Assembly: GCA_007135895.1 (NCBI GenBank)
Contig: SLHZ01000042.1
Location: 1-7,194, forward strand
Source of the DNA: Balneolales bacterium
Lineage (GTDB): Bacteria > Bacteroidota > Rhodothermia > Balneolales > Natronogracilivirgulaceae
DNA: 7,194 nucleotides
Direction of reading: 5' to 3'
The number at the start of each line of letters is the position of its first letter. Position 1 is the first letter of the stretch. Both the position numbers and the translations under genes were made by a program. The notes under the pieces were generated by a model. The model was not told the DNA's origin. It worked only from the letters and a program-made list of their open reading frames with translations, and did no database searches. Positions 1 to 7,193 of the stretch are shown here, piece by piece.

Positions 1-20
1 CCACACTCTTCTTGTGACAG

Positions 21-2729
21 ATGATCATGAACCGAATGCAAAGAAACATGCTGTTTTCGAATCTGCAATTTAAGCAAGCTGCAAAAGGAGTCAGTCCGCT
101 GTTAGTGATCCTGATTATTTCCGTAGCCCCGCCTGCTTTTGGTCAGGACAATCCGGCTCAAGGGATCAGTCTGCGGGCGTCGTCTGGTACCGTGACGGAA
201 GCTGGCAACTATCATTTCACAGAAGATGTTTCAAACGGCACTTTGAGCATGCCCGTCTTCGGGTCGGCCCCGGTTCGACCGGAGACAAACTCTCTTCAGA
301 ACAACCGAAGCCGGACGATCCCAGAGCTGGATCAATGTCCGGCTATGGATTGTCATGGCCATAATCATGACACCCATGATGGTTATACCATTCATTTTAC
401 CGATTATCTCTATCGGGATCCCGAGATAAGAAAGGCCTACGAACAGTGGCTCTACACCCGAAGGCACTATCCTGATGAACTGCTCGTCATGGACGAACCG
501 CCGCATTATGAGGTGGGAGATACGCTGAGTTTCATGGTCTATAATATTGAGAAAAGCGAGACTTCCGGTGTATATGACAAGATCCTCTTTGAACTACGAG
601 CCCTTGGCGAGGCTTCGGAAATCTGGGTCCAGCAGACCGAATATAAGCCGGATAAGGTCAGCGACCAGGTTGTGACGGCCATGATGGAAGCGCTTGAAGA
701 GCGTACCCCCCCGCTTTCAATTAATCCCGCTCAAGGCATCATTTTGAATAACATCGAATACTTTGCCGAGGGGGATCCCTCCAAAGTGCCGGATCCGGAC
801 GGAACAGGGAGGGTCAAAATCCTGGTGGTGGATATTCAGGACGGCTGGACCGAAGAGTCAGGCGGCGGGTATGTGGCCGGTTTTTTCAATCCTCTTGATC
901 TCGCAGGAAAAACAGCAAACCGTAGCAGCAACGAAGCGGCCATTCTCTATATCAACTCCATGCCGGGCATCTATATCGGAGACAGGCAAAGACCCATGAC
1001 ACAATGGCCGCTCAATACCATCGCCCATGAATTTCAGCATCTGATACAGGCAGGCAGGGGAAACCTGATCACCTTCATGGACGAAGGCCAGTCGGAGCTT
1101 GCTGAAGTTCTCAATGGATATCGCGCCAGGACCATGCGGTTTCTGAGTGATCCGGAAGAGCTGGCCGGTCTGACGAGCCTTGGAGAAAGAGATGGTTTTT
1201 TCCGCTGGCGCCATAGCACCGAAGAAGTGTTGCGGGACTACGAAAGAGCGCAACTCTTCCATAGCTACTTGTTGCAGAGAGTGGGAGCGGAAGCGATAGG
1301 CAGCCTGACGCAGAGCAGCTCGGGATCTCCATGGGTGCAGTATCAGCGGATTCTGGACAAAACCGGAGAAGACCTGAATTTCCGCACGGTACTGTCAGAT
1401 TTTTACGTTGCCGGATGGCTGAACAACGCGGATTTGGATCCCGGGTATTTTGGTTTTACGGTTCCACAAGTTACCGGTGCCCGGATTGACAGACCCTCAA
1501 GACGTTACAGTACAGAGGACCGGCCCTGGGTGAGGGATCAAAAGGCCTCTCTTTCTTATGGGGGTGCCAATCTGACCGAATGGCAGGAGGTGAAGGATCT
1601 TACGCTGAATCTGAACACTTCCCCGGGTTTTATTCACTATCTGATAACCGAAACCGGGGAAAGAGAGGTTGAGGTGAATCCGGTTGACGAGGACTTTCTT
1701 TTTTTGGAAGGACATTACCGCTCAGCGGTTCTGGCCTCGGTCAATACGGTTGTTCAAACCACTGCCAACTACGGTTACCGCGAGTTTCGGTATACGGCCG
1801 AGTGGGAGCCCGGTGGCTTGCGACTTCAGCAGATCGAATATGCCAGGGCCCCGGTTGCCGGTTTTTTCCCCGTGCCGTCGGAAAGTACCAATCCTGCTGC
1901 TCCGGGTACGTTCAAGGGATTTTCTGTTCGGCTTGATTCTCCTGAAGGGGGCCGTTTTGATGGAGCTGTTGTGATACTCAACAGCTCCAATGAAGCGGTC
2001 GTTGGACAGGGAACTCTGCAAGTAAGCCTGACCACCTCGCGGCTTCACTCGGGAATGGGTACCGAAACGCTTTATGTACCGGACGAAGTGCTGGCAGAGG
2101 TCAATGTTGACTTTAGTAATCTCCGTCCGGGGAATAACGAGATAGATTTTTCGCGTTTTGGTGTGGAACTCGACCCCGATCTTAACTATCATCTTTTTTT
2201 CAGAGTCGAAAATCCTTCTCAGGATGCCCAGCTGCAGTTTTTGCTGGATGAGGGCTCCAACGATACAGCGGACAAGAACTATTATCCGGTTCGGACTATC
2301 CTGGCACAGGAGCATGAAGGCCAGCTGGGATGGCGCTATTTTGTTGGTGATCCGGCGAATCCCCAAGACAACCCTCATAAAAACCTCCTGGCTGCCTTTA
2401 ATGTTCTTGTTCCGGTTGACGCAGACACCACCTGGCCGGAAATGGCGGTTTCAGACCGGTTTGAGCTACTCGGAAACTATCCCAACCCGTTTAATTCCGG
2501 AACAAATATTCGGTTTAATATTCCGGACAGTATTGAGGAGGAGGTGCCGGTTCAGCTTGATATCTATGATATTACCGGACGACTGGTTGCTACGGCTGTT
2601 AACGACTGGCGGGGTGCCGGAGTTCATACCGTTGCATTCGATGCCCGGCAAATGGCCAGCGGTATTTACGTTAAACGCCTAAGGGCAGGAGCCACGTCGG
2701 ATACCAGTAAGATGACACTGATCCGGTGA
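21..2729 (+). CDS. Secreted zinc metallopeptidase (HEFQH, M30-like gluzincin) with type IX secretion sorting domain
   Basis: Predicted extracellular or surface-anchored protease of 902 residues. Residues 24-41 are a hydrophobic signal peptide with probable cleavage at AFG/Q (41/42). A Cys/His-rich patch lies at 106-125. The zinc site is HEFQH at 336-340 (His336, catalytic Glu337, His340), followed by DEGQSE, whose Glu355 is the likely third ligand, as in the EG motif of gluzincins. Similar HEFQH-LI plus EG-SE sequences occur in hyicolysin-like (M30) peptidases; the exact family is inferred. Residues about 500-810 look beta-rich and are unassigned. Residues about 813-902 are a type IX C-terminal sorting domain: NYPNPFN at 819-825, then an IYDITGRLV strand, a SGIYV strand and a final KMTLIR. 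Such domains direct export across the outer membrane and are then removed. An in-frame TGA at 15-17 bars any upstream start. ATGs at 21, 27, 36 and 48 all keep the signal peptide and no ribosome binding site decides between them. The gene converges on comEC. The substrate is unknown. Confidence 0.87.
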   Translation: MIMNRMQRNMLFSNLQFKQAAKGVSPLLVILIISVAPPAFGQDNPAQGISLRASSGTVTEAGNYHFTEDVSNGTLSMPVFGSAPVRPETNSLQNNRSRTIPELDQCPAMDCHGHNHDTHDGYTIHFTDYLYRDPEIRKAYEQWLYTRRHYPDELLVMDEPPHYEVGDTLSFMVYNIEKSETSGVYDKILFELRALGEASEIWVQQTEYKPDKVSDQVVTAMMEALEERTPPLSINPAQGIILNNIEYFAEGDPSKVPDPDGTGRVKILVVDIQDGWTEESGGGYVAGFFNPLDLAGKTANRSSNEAAILYINSMPGIYIGDRQRPMTQWPLNTIAHEFQHLIQAGRGNLITFMDEGQSELAEVLNGYRARTMRFLSDPEELAGLTSLGERDGFFRWRHSTEEVLRDYERAQLFHSYLLQRVGAEAIGSLTQSSSGSPWVQYQRILDKTGEDLNFRTVLSDFYVAGWLNNADLDPGYFGFTVPQVTGARIDRPSRRYSTEDRPWVRDQKASLSYGGANLTEWQEVKDLTLNLNTSPGFIHYLITETGEREVEVNPVDEDFLFLEGHYRSAVLASVNTVVQTTANYGYREFRYTAEWEPGGLRLQQIEYARAPVAGFFPVPSESTNPAAPGTFKGFSVRLDSPEGGRFDGAVVILNSSNEAVVGQGTLQVSLTTSRLHSGMGTETLYVPDEVLAEVNVDFSNLRPGNNEIDFSRFGVELDPDLNYHLFFRVENPSQDAQLQFLLDEGSNDTADKNYYPVRTILAQEHEGQLGWRYFVGDPANPQDNPHKNLLAAFNVLVPVDADTTWPEMAVSDRFELLGNYPNPFNSGTNIRFNIPDSIEEEVPVQLDIYDITGRLVATAVNDWRGAGVHTVAFDARQMASGIYVKRLRAGATSDTSKMTLIR

Positions 2730-2783
2730 GTCTTTTTACCTTTAAGAAAAGCCCATTAAGAAAACAAGGTGTTTAAGTCCGCA

Positions 2784-5291
2784 TTATCTCCATGGCTCAT
2801 AACGGAAAATGTGGCCGTCACTATTGTATCGTATGGCACCTTCCAGGCTTGTAAAGCGGGTTTGGGTTCCGGCCCGGTTCAGACGCCAGGTGGCTTCCGT
2901 ATTGGGATGGTTGTGGCGGTTTTCCCAGGCCAGTGAAGCAACGGCTTCCGGAGCTGACACACGATTCAGAAAAGGTTTGGTAGAACTGGTGCGGCTGGCA
3001 TGATGTCCCACTTTCAAAAGGTCGGATCGAAGAAAAGAGTCGAAGCGTTCGACAAGAAAGGCTTCGGCTTCGGCCTCCGCGTCGCCGGGAAGAAGAAAAC
3101 GGGTTTGCCCGTATATGACAAGAAGGACCACAGATTGATTGTTTGGATCAGTTGCCGGGATTTCATCCGATGGAGCCAGTACCAGCATGAGTAGTGAGGG
3201 GTCTGAACCGATGTGATCTCCGGCAGTCAAAATTCTGACAGGAATGTCTTTTTCCCGGGCCAGACTCATGTAGCGGTGATACAGTCTGCTGTCATAGGGA
3301 ACCGGAGACTGGTAGATGGTGTCAATGGGTATCGCTTCCATCAGGCTGACCATACCACCGATATGATCGGCATGGGGATGGGAAAGTATCACCCCGTCAA
3401 GTTTTCGGATACCCATGGCGCGAAGCTCCGGAATGAGCACCCGCTCTGCTGAATCAAAACGGGGCGTCCAGACCCCGGTGTCATAGAAGTAGTTTTTTCC
3501 ACCGGGTGTCTGCAACAGTATCGCATCCGCCTGTCCCACATCAAAAAAAGTGACGGTTAGAAGTGGTGCCCGGTAGCGGTCCAGGGTTCGTTCGGCTTGC
3601 TGTAGTGTCAGAAAGACAAGGATACCGAAAAGCATGCGGGTTCGAACAGCAGGCAGTCGGAGAGAAGCAAGAAAGCCGGTCATGAAAAACCAAAGCCCAA
3701 AAATCCATGAATCGGATAACGTGATTTCTATCCAGGCAGCAGGGTGTTTGCCGACCTGGTCCACATAGCGGGACAAGGCTGACAGAAGCAGATCTCCCGG
3801 CATATTGGCCCATATAGCCAAATCCAAAGAAACTATGGATAATGCCAGGCAGAGAAACGACCAGAGAAACATGAACTGAACAAATGGTACCGCCAAAGTG
3901 TTGCTGATGGGTCCGGCGATGGAAAACTCATGAAAATAGTGTACAAGTACAGGATAAAGCCCTCCCTGGACCAAAACACTGACCATGACAAACTGAAACA
4001 GTGCACCCGTTTTACGGTAGCGATGACGTGCAGGGAGCAGGTAGCGGGTTCCTGGCAAGGTGGTTAAGATAATTATTACTGCCAGAAAAGAGAGCTGGAA
4101 ACCTACATCCGTAATTAATCCGGGATCTCTTAGAAGAAGGATGAAGGCGGCAAGCCCCAAAATATTCATGGAGGTGCCGGGCTTGTGAAATAGTCTTGCA
4201 AGGATCATGAAAAATGCCATCAGTGAAGCGCGGGAAACGGATACGGAGAAGCCGGTGATGCCGGCATACATCAGTAGAAGCCCCCCTGCAAGCAGCAAGG
4301 CTGTTGTTTTGCTGCCGGTTGATCTTCTGAAGTAGGGCAGCAGAAACCATAATGGCAGCAAGATAAAGCCAACGTGCATGCCGGAAACGGCCATCAGATG
4401 AGCTAAACCGGCTCGTGAAAATGAGGTCCGGAGCTCCGGATCCAGATCGGAACGGTCGCCAAGTATAATCGCCCGGGCCAGAGGACTGTTGGGATCGGAA
4501 AAAAGAGCAGCCAGCCGGTTGCGCATCTGAACCCGGTGTCGGATCCAAAACGATACATCAGGATGTTTCTCGCACCGGAAAAGTTCCGTGACAAATATCT
4601 GGGATTGAATCCCCTGACGCGCCAGGAACTGCGCGTAATCAAACTGGTTTGGATTTCCGGGTCGGGAAGGAATGGTGAGATCACCAGAAAAAGTCATATA
4701 AAAGCCGGTGCCGCAATCCTTGTTATCCGGATTGCGGAGGAAAACTTCGGAGGGAAAAGGCTTGTGCCACTGCGGGAGATTTTGCAATGCGACGGAGTCA
4801 ATGGAAACCCTCAGCAAACGGTTGCCGGAACGGGTTTTCCGATCAGAGGTCACCACTCCATAAAATATAAGGTCATCAGGCTCAAAGACATTAAGCACAT
4901 GCTCTTGCGGTTGCTCAGGATTACTATGGCGATAGGAATGAAGGCCACCGAAAAGAAACAGTATGCACAGATACAGAGGATTAGTGATATAGCGGATGGT
5001 GCTGCTGAAAAGTCCGGAAAAACGGTTGAAAAGAGACCTTGGTCTGCGCAGGGTAAGCAAAAGAAAAAAAAAGAGTATGGCAGAAAAAAATACCCAGAGC
5101 GCAGTTTCTGTCATGCCGCCTGTCAGACTCAGGGGCTGATGAACCTGCTGTCCGATGACGTGATCGGAGCAGGAGGCTCTGGAAAAACCGGAAGTGAAAT
5201 TTCGCCCGGCCACGATCCCGATTGAAAATAGAAGGGCAATGCGCAACATGGGATAGGAACCCGGCCGGACACGAGCTTTACCTGTTGCCAT
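2784..5291 (-). CDS. comEC: ComEC/Rec2-type DNA internalization channel protein
   Basis: Inner-membrane channel that carries single-stranded DNA into the cytoplasm during natural transformation. Using the ATG at 5291 (835 residues), the N-terminal part (about 15-115) has hydrophobic segments like the DUF4131 region, followed by a soluble OB-like segment (about 135-235). The Competence domain (about 260-550) carries LGDRSDL at 277-283, AVSGMHV at 301-307 and many membrane helices. The C-terminal metallo-beta-lactamase domain (about 575-835) has FFDVGQADA near 582, the metal motif HPHADH at 638-643, NNQSVV near 717, PGD ending at Asp737 and GHHAS with His763-His764. All key residues are present and the length is normal for an intact three-domain protein. 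The frame can extend to a TTG at 5300, but the ATG at 5291 is preferred; an ATG at 5249, just before the first helix, is also possible. No clear ribosome binding site. It lies 100 bp after the acidic gene and may share its transcript. Confidence 0.95.
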   Translation of the reverse strand: MATGKARVRPGSYPMLRIALLFSIGIVAGRNFTSGFSRASCSDHVIGQQVHQPLSLTGGMTETALWVFFSAILFFFLLLTLRRPRSLFNRFSGLFSSTIRYITNPLYLCILFLFGGLHSYRHSNPEQPQEHVLNVFEPDDLIFYGVVTSDRKTRSGNRLLRVSIDSVALQNLPQWHKPFPSEVFLRNPDNKDCGTGFYMTFSGDLTIPSRPGNPNQFDYAQFLARQGIQSQIFVTELFRCEKHPDVSFWIRHRVQMRNRLAALFSDPNSPLARAIILGDRSDLDPELRTSFSRAGLAHLMAVSGMHVGFILLPLWFLLPYFRRSTGSKTTALLLAGGLLLMYAGITGFSVSVSRASLMAFFMILARLFHKPGTSMNILGLAAFILLLRDPGLITDVGFQLSFLAVIIILTTLPGTRYLLPARHRYRKTGALFQFVMVSVLVQGGLYPVLVHYFHEFSIAGPISNTLAVPFVQFMFLWSFLCLALSIVSLDLAIWANMPGDLLLSALSRYVDQVGKHPAAWIEITLSDSWIFGLWFFMTGFLASLRLPAVRTRMLFGILVFLTLQQAERTLDRYRAPLLTVTFFDVGQADAILLQTPGGKNYFYDTGVWTPRFDSAERVLIPELRAMGIRKLDGVILSHPHADHIGGMVSLMEAIPIDTIYQSPVPYDSRLYHRYMSLAREKDIPVRILTAGDHIGSDPSLLMLVLAPSDEIPATDPNNQSVVLLVIYGQTRFLLPGDAEAEAEAFLVERFDSFLRSDLLKVGHHASRTSSTKPFLNRVSAPEAVASLAWENRHNHPNTEATWRLNRAGTQTRFTSLEGAIRYNSDGHIFRYEPWR

Positions 5292-5307
5292 GACGATCAA
5301 TTTCTAT

Positions 5308-5347
5308 TTGCCACAAAGAGATTTTCATTGCCACAAAGAGACTTTCA
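5308..5347. repeat. Two tandem copies of a 20-bp unit upstream of comEC
   Basis: Two adjacent 20-bp copies, 5308-5327 and 5328-5347, begin TTGCCACAAAGAGA and differ at a single base (T or C at unit position 15). They lie in the 100-bp gap between the acidic gene and comEC, ending 17 bp upstream of the preferred comEC ATG. On the comEC-sense strand each copy contains CTCTTTGTGGCAA. The CCACAAAG core resembles dispersed intergenic repeats that I recall from many Bacteroidota and other environmental genomes, so this may be a remnant of such a family. A regulatory role is not shown. Confidence 0.85.
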
Positions 5348-5391
5348 GCAATCAGGTCTTACAAAAGAAATGCAGGGTACTGCGACAAACT

Positions 5392-6201
5392 TCAAAGCTG
5401 GCTGTGGAAAAAATCGCGGATTTCCTGAATATGAATAGCCGTATTGTTACGTATGGTAAAAAGGCGGCGATGAATGGAATCATAATCTGATTCGGCCAGA
5501 GGATCCAGTTTGAGAGCCTGAAGCAGTTGAAGCGTCTGGTTTGCTTGAAAAAGCGCTTTCTTGCAGTAGGCAATATTGGCCCCCAGTACCTCCAGATCAA
5601 ATCCAACAGAATAAGCGGCCGCCAGCTTTGAGCTGAGCATGAGTGATTCCGAAATGAGCTTTATGAACCCGGGGTGTTGAAAATACTGAGGCTTGCTGTC
5701 ATGAAAAAGAAGAAGGTCAGCGGCAAAATCACGAGCTTCTGTAAAAATGACAATATTCTCCATGGAGGCGTAACTGTAGAGGTGCAAGTCGTTCTCCTCG
5801 TCCTCAAAATCATCCGGGAATAGCTCGTCGAGTTCATTGAGTCCGTCGAGTTGGTCGAGTTCGTCGAGCTCGTCTAAATCATCCAAGTCGTCAAAGTCAC
5901 CGAGTTCATCAACGTCCTCGGATTCATCAAGATCGTCTTCCGTCTCCTCCTCTTCTTCCTCAAAGTAATCGGTCAGGGGGAAATGGGACTCCTCGATCAG
6001 CAACTCTTCCTCTATGAAAGCATCAACGGCTTCGGCTTTGGTAGGGAACTCCCGAAGATGTTCAAGCCACCGGGGGTTCGTATTATGATCAGATTCAATA
6101 AGATATCGAAGATATTCATACCTGCGGTTCATCTCGTTAATATGAGACTCCCAGTCGAACTCGTCCCATACGGGATTGAATCTGTTATTGAAATCGTCCA
6201 T
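5392..6201 (-). CDS. Unrecognised acidic protein with a D-x-L triplet repeat
   Basis: Not recognised. The 269-residue protein has three parts. Residues 1-77 are soluble and mostly helical, with many Trp, Tyr and Glu residues. Residues 78-137 are extremely acidic: an EEEEEE run, then 13 triplets of the form D-x-L at 89-127, then a further Asp/Glu stretch. Residues 140-269 look like a bundle of amphipathic helices containing few charged runs. There is no signal peptide, membrane segment or catalytic motif, so it is probably cytoplasmic. The ATG lies 5 bp after the stop of the purine nucleoside phosphorylase gene, a spacing that indicates cotranscription and perhaps translational coupling. The long open frame, the position in a tight gene row and the in-phase repeat support a real gene. 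An acidic tract could bind cations or basic proteins or mimic nucleic acid, but nothing here decides among these. Confidence 0.88.
   Translation of the reverse strand: MDDFNNRFNPVWDEFDWESHINEMNRRYEYLRYLIESDHNTNPRWLEHLREFPTKAEAVDAFIEEELLIEESHFPLTDYFEEEEEETEDDLDESEDVDELGDFDDLDDLDELDELDQLDGLNELDELFPDDFEDEENDLHLYSYASMENIVIFTEARDFAADLLLFHDSKPQYFQHPGFIKLISESLMLSSKLAAAYSVGFDLEVLGANIAYCKKALFQANQTLQLLQALKLDPLAESDYDSIHRRLFTIRNNTAIHIQEIRDFFHSQL
5821..5937 (-). repeat. Thirteen in-phase 9-bp units encoding D-x-L triplets
   Basis: Read on the + strand, this stretch divides into 13 successive 9-bp units related to GAGTTCGTC. Units at 5839-5874 are the most alike and those towards 5937 are degenerate. On the coding strand each unit gives one three-residue repeat: Asp (or Asn, Gly, Glu), then usually an acidic or polar residue, then Leu (or Phe, Val, Ser). 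The repeat stays in frame throughout, so changes in copy number would lengthen or shorten the acidic tract without breaking the gene. Confidence 0.85.
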
Positions 6202-6206
6202 GATAC

Positions 6207-7046
6207 TCAGATACGTTCCAGTAAGCCTTTTATGATACGAGTCATTTTGGGTTCTGCGATATTGGCTGCTTCCAGGACGTCTTCGAATCGTACTTTTTCA
6301 AGGGCGTCAGGAAAACACTCGTCGGTGATGGCAGAGATGCCCAGCACCTTCATGTTCAAATGAACGGCAGCGATCACCTCGGGGACCGTGCTCATGCCAA
6401 CAACATCACCGCCTATGAGTCGTAAGAAACGGTACTCTGCACGGGTTTCAAGTGTAGGGCCCGGCACCGCAATATATACCCCCTGATGCATTTTAATTCG
6501 ATTTTCCAGCGCCACCAGTTCCGCCATCCTGATCAGCTCCGGGGTATAGGGTTCACTCATGTCCGGAAACCGAATCCCGAGTTCATCATCGTTGGGTCCA
6601 ATAAGAGGATTGTCCCCCAGTAGATTGATATGGTCGGTGATGCACATGATGTCACCGCGACGGTAATGGGGGTTCATCCCGCCACAGGCATTTGAAATCA
6701 GCAGGATCCTGCAGCCCAGCGCATGCAGTACGCGGATCGGAAAGACAATCTGCTGCATGGAATAGCCCTCATAGTAGTGAACCCGGCCTTGCATGGCGAC
6801 GACTGTTTTGCCACCAAGTGTGCCAAAAATCAGACGTCCGGAGTGGCTCTCAACCGTTGATACGGGGAAGTGCGGTATGTCGGGATATTCAACGGTTTCA
6901 ACGACCTCGATTTCATTGGCCAGTCTGCCAAGACCAGTTCCCAGAATGATAAGATACTCCGGTTTCAGCGTGGTATGCTTTATTAAATGGTCGAGTGCTT
7001 CATCGCGTTTTTTTCGAAATGTGGCAACAGAGTCAATTCCAGTCAT
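6207..7046 (-). CDS. punA: Purine nucleoside phosphorylase, trimeric PNP/MTAP family
   Basis: Cytoplasmic enzyme that splits purine nucleosides with phosphate into free base and ribose-1-phosphate for salvage. The 279 residues align along nearly the whole length with trimeric PNPs. Visible sites, with human PNP equivalents from memory: GTGLG at 36-40 and HSGR at 68-71 (phosphate; Arg84 is Arg71), RVHYYEGY at 88-95 (His86 and Tyr88 are His90 and Tyr92), NACGG at 119-123 (Ala116 is Ala120), DHINL near 138, GPTLET at 196-201 (Glu201 is Glu200) and GMSTVPEV from 217 (Met219 is Met218). Two base-pocket positions differ: Asp242 stands at human Asn243 and Phe254 at His257, so substrate preference (6-oxo, 6-amino or methylthio-purines) is uncertain. 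The family is secure; the symbol is by analogy. The ATG follows an AT-rich leader without a Shine-Dalgarno sequence. It lies 63 bp after an upstream gene end and 5 bp before the acidic gene. Confidence 0.94.
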   Translation of the reverse strand: MTGIDSVATFRKKRDEALDHLIKHTTLKPEYLIILGTGLGRLANEIEVVETVEYPDIPHFPVSTVESHSGRLIFGTLGGKTVVAMQGRVHYYEGYSMQQIVFPIRVLHALGCRILLISNACGGMNPHYRRGDIMCITDHINLLGDNPLIGPNDDELGIRFPDMSEPYTPELIRMAELVALENRIKMHQGVYIAVPGPTLETRAEYRFLRLIGGDVVGMSTVPEVIAAVHLNMKVLGISAITDECFPDALEKVRFEDVLEAANIAEPKMTRIIKGLLERI

Positions 7047-7069
7047 TATGAAATAAAAAATAAAGGCTT

Positions 7070-7091
7070 GGTTTGAAAAAGGTTTAAAAAA
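7070..7091. repeat. Short 11-bp tandem duplication in the leader of the phosphorylase gene
   Basis: Two adjacent 11-bp units, GGTTTGAAAAA and GGTTTAAAAAA, differ by one base. They lie in the 63-bp AT-rich spacer between the partial upstream gene and the phosphorylase start. They could be simple AT-rich slippage or part of a promoter or leader; no promoter match decides this. Confidence 0.6.
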
Positions 7092-7109
7092 GATCTTTTC
7101 TAATCGGGA

Positions 7110-7193
7110 TCATTCCAGATCATCAATTAAATCATCAAGGTCTTCGACACCCGGCGGCATGGAACCTCTAGATTTTTCAACTGGTTTTCCTGG
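7110..7193 (-). CDS. C-terminal end of an unidentified protein (gene runs off the window)
   Basis: Reading leftwards from the window edge, one frame stays open for 27 codons and stops with TGA at 7110-7112. Its residues are rich in Pro, Lys and Gly at first, then end in PPGVEDLDDLIDDLE. The orientation and the 63-bp distance to the phosphorylase gene fit a gene row transcribed leftwards, and a terminal acidic helix is a common way for a real protein to end. The piece is too short to name a family. It could be a chance open frame, but the abrupt change from codon-like sequence to AT-rich spacer after the stop supports a true gene end. Confidence 0.6.
   Translation of the reverse strand, partial: PGKPVEKSRGSMPPGVEDLDDLIDDLE

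Noticed and set aside
706..712. Run of seven C in the peptidase gene as a phase-variation tract
   Set aside because: Seven bases in a coding region encoding Thr-Pro-Pro is weak evidence and the frame is intact.
1722..2378. 218-codon open frame on the - strand inside the peptidase gene
   Set aside because: It is antisense to a gene with clear domain evidence, has no recognisable motif and reads as a low-quality basic sequence.
2730..2783. Possible terminator or repeat in the convergent gap: TTAAGAAAA occurs twice (2742-2750, 2756-2764) and ACCTT/AAGGT can pair
   Set aside because: The pairing is only 5 bp with a 23-base loop and has no proper GC stem; the repeat is short and AT-rich.
4012..4548. 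178-codon - strand open frame overlapping comEC in another frame
   Set aside because: The comEC frame carries the conserved Competence motifs here; this frame has none.
4536..5225. 229-codon open frame on the + strand opposite comEC
   Set aside because: It lies wholly within the well-supported comEC gene, and its Lys-rich product reflects the complement of Phe/Leu membrane codons.
5308..5347. CRISPR-like repeat
   Set aside because: There are only two copies, directly adjacent with no spacer, and no cas genes.
5340..5391. Bacteroidota-type promoter (TTTG, then TAnnTTTG) in the leader of comEC on the - strand
   Set aside because: The best pair has TTCTTTTG, missing the conserved A, with about 16 bases between the boxes, shorter than the usual spacing.
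7088..7099. Perfect palindrome AAAAGATCTTTT before the phosphorylase gene
   Set aside because: With only four A-T pairs around GATC it is neither a credible terminator nor a convincing operator; easily expected in AT-rich spacer.
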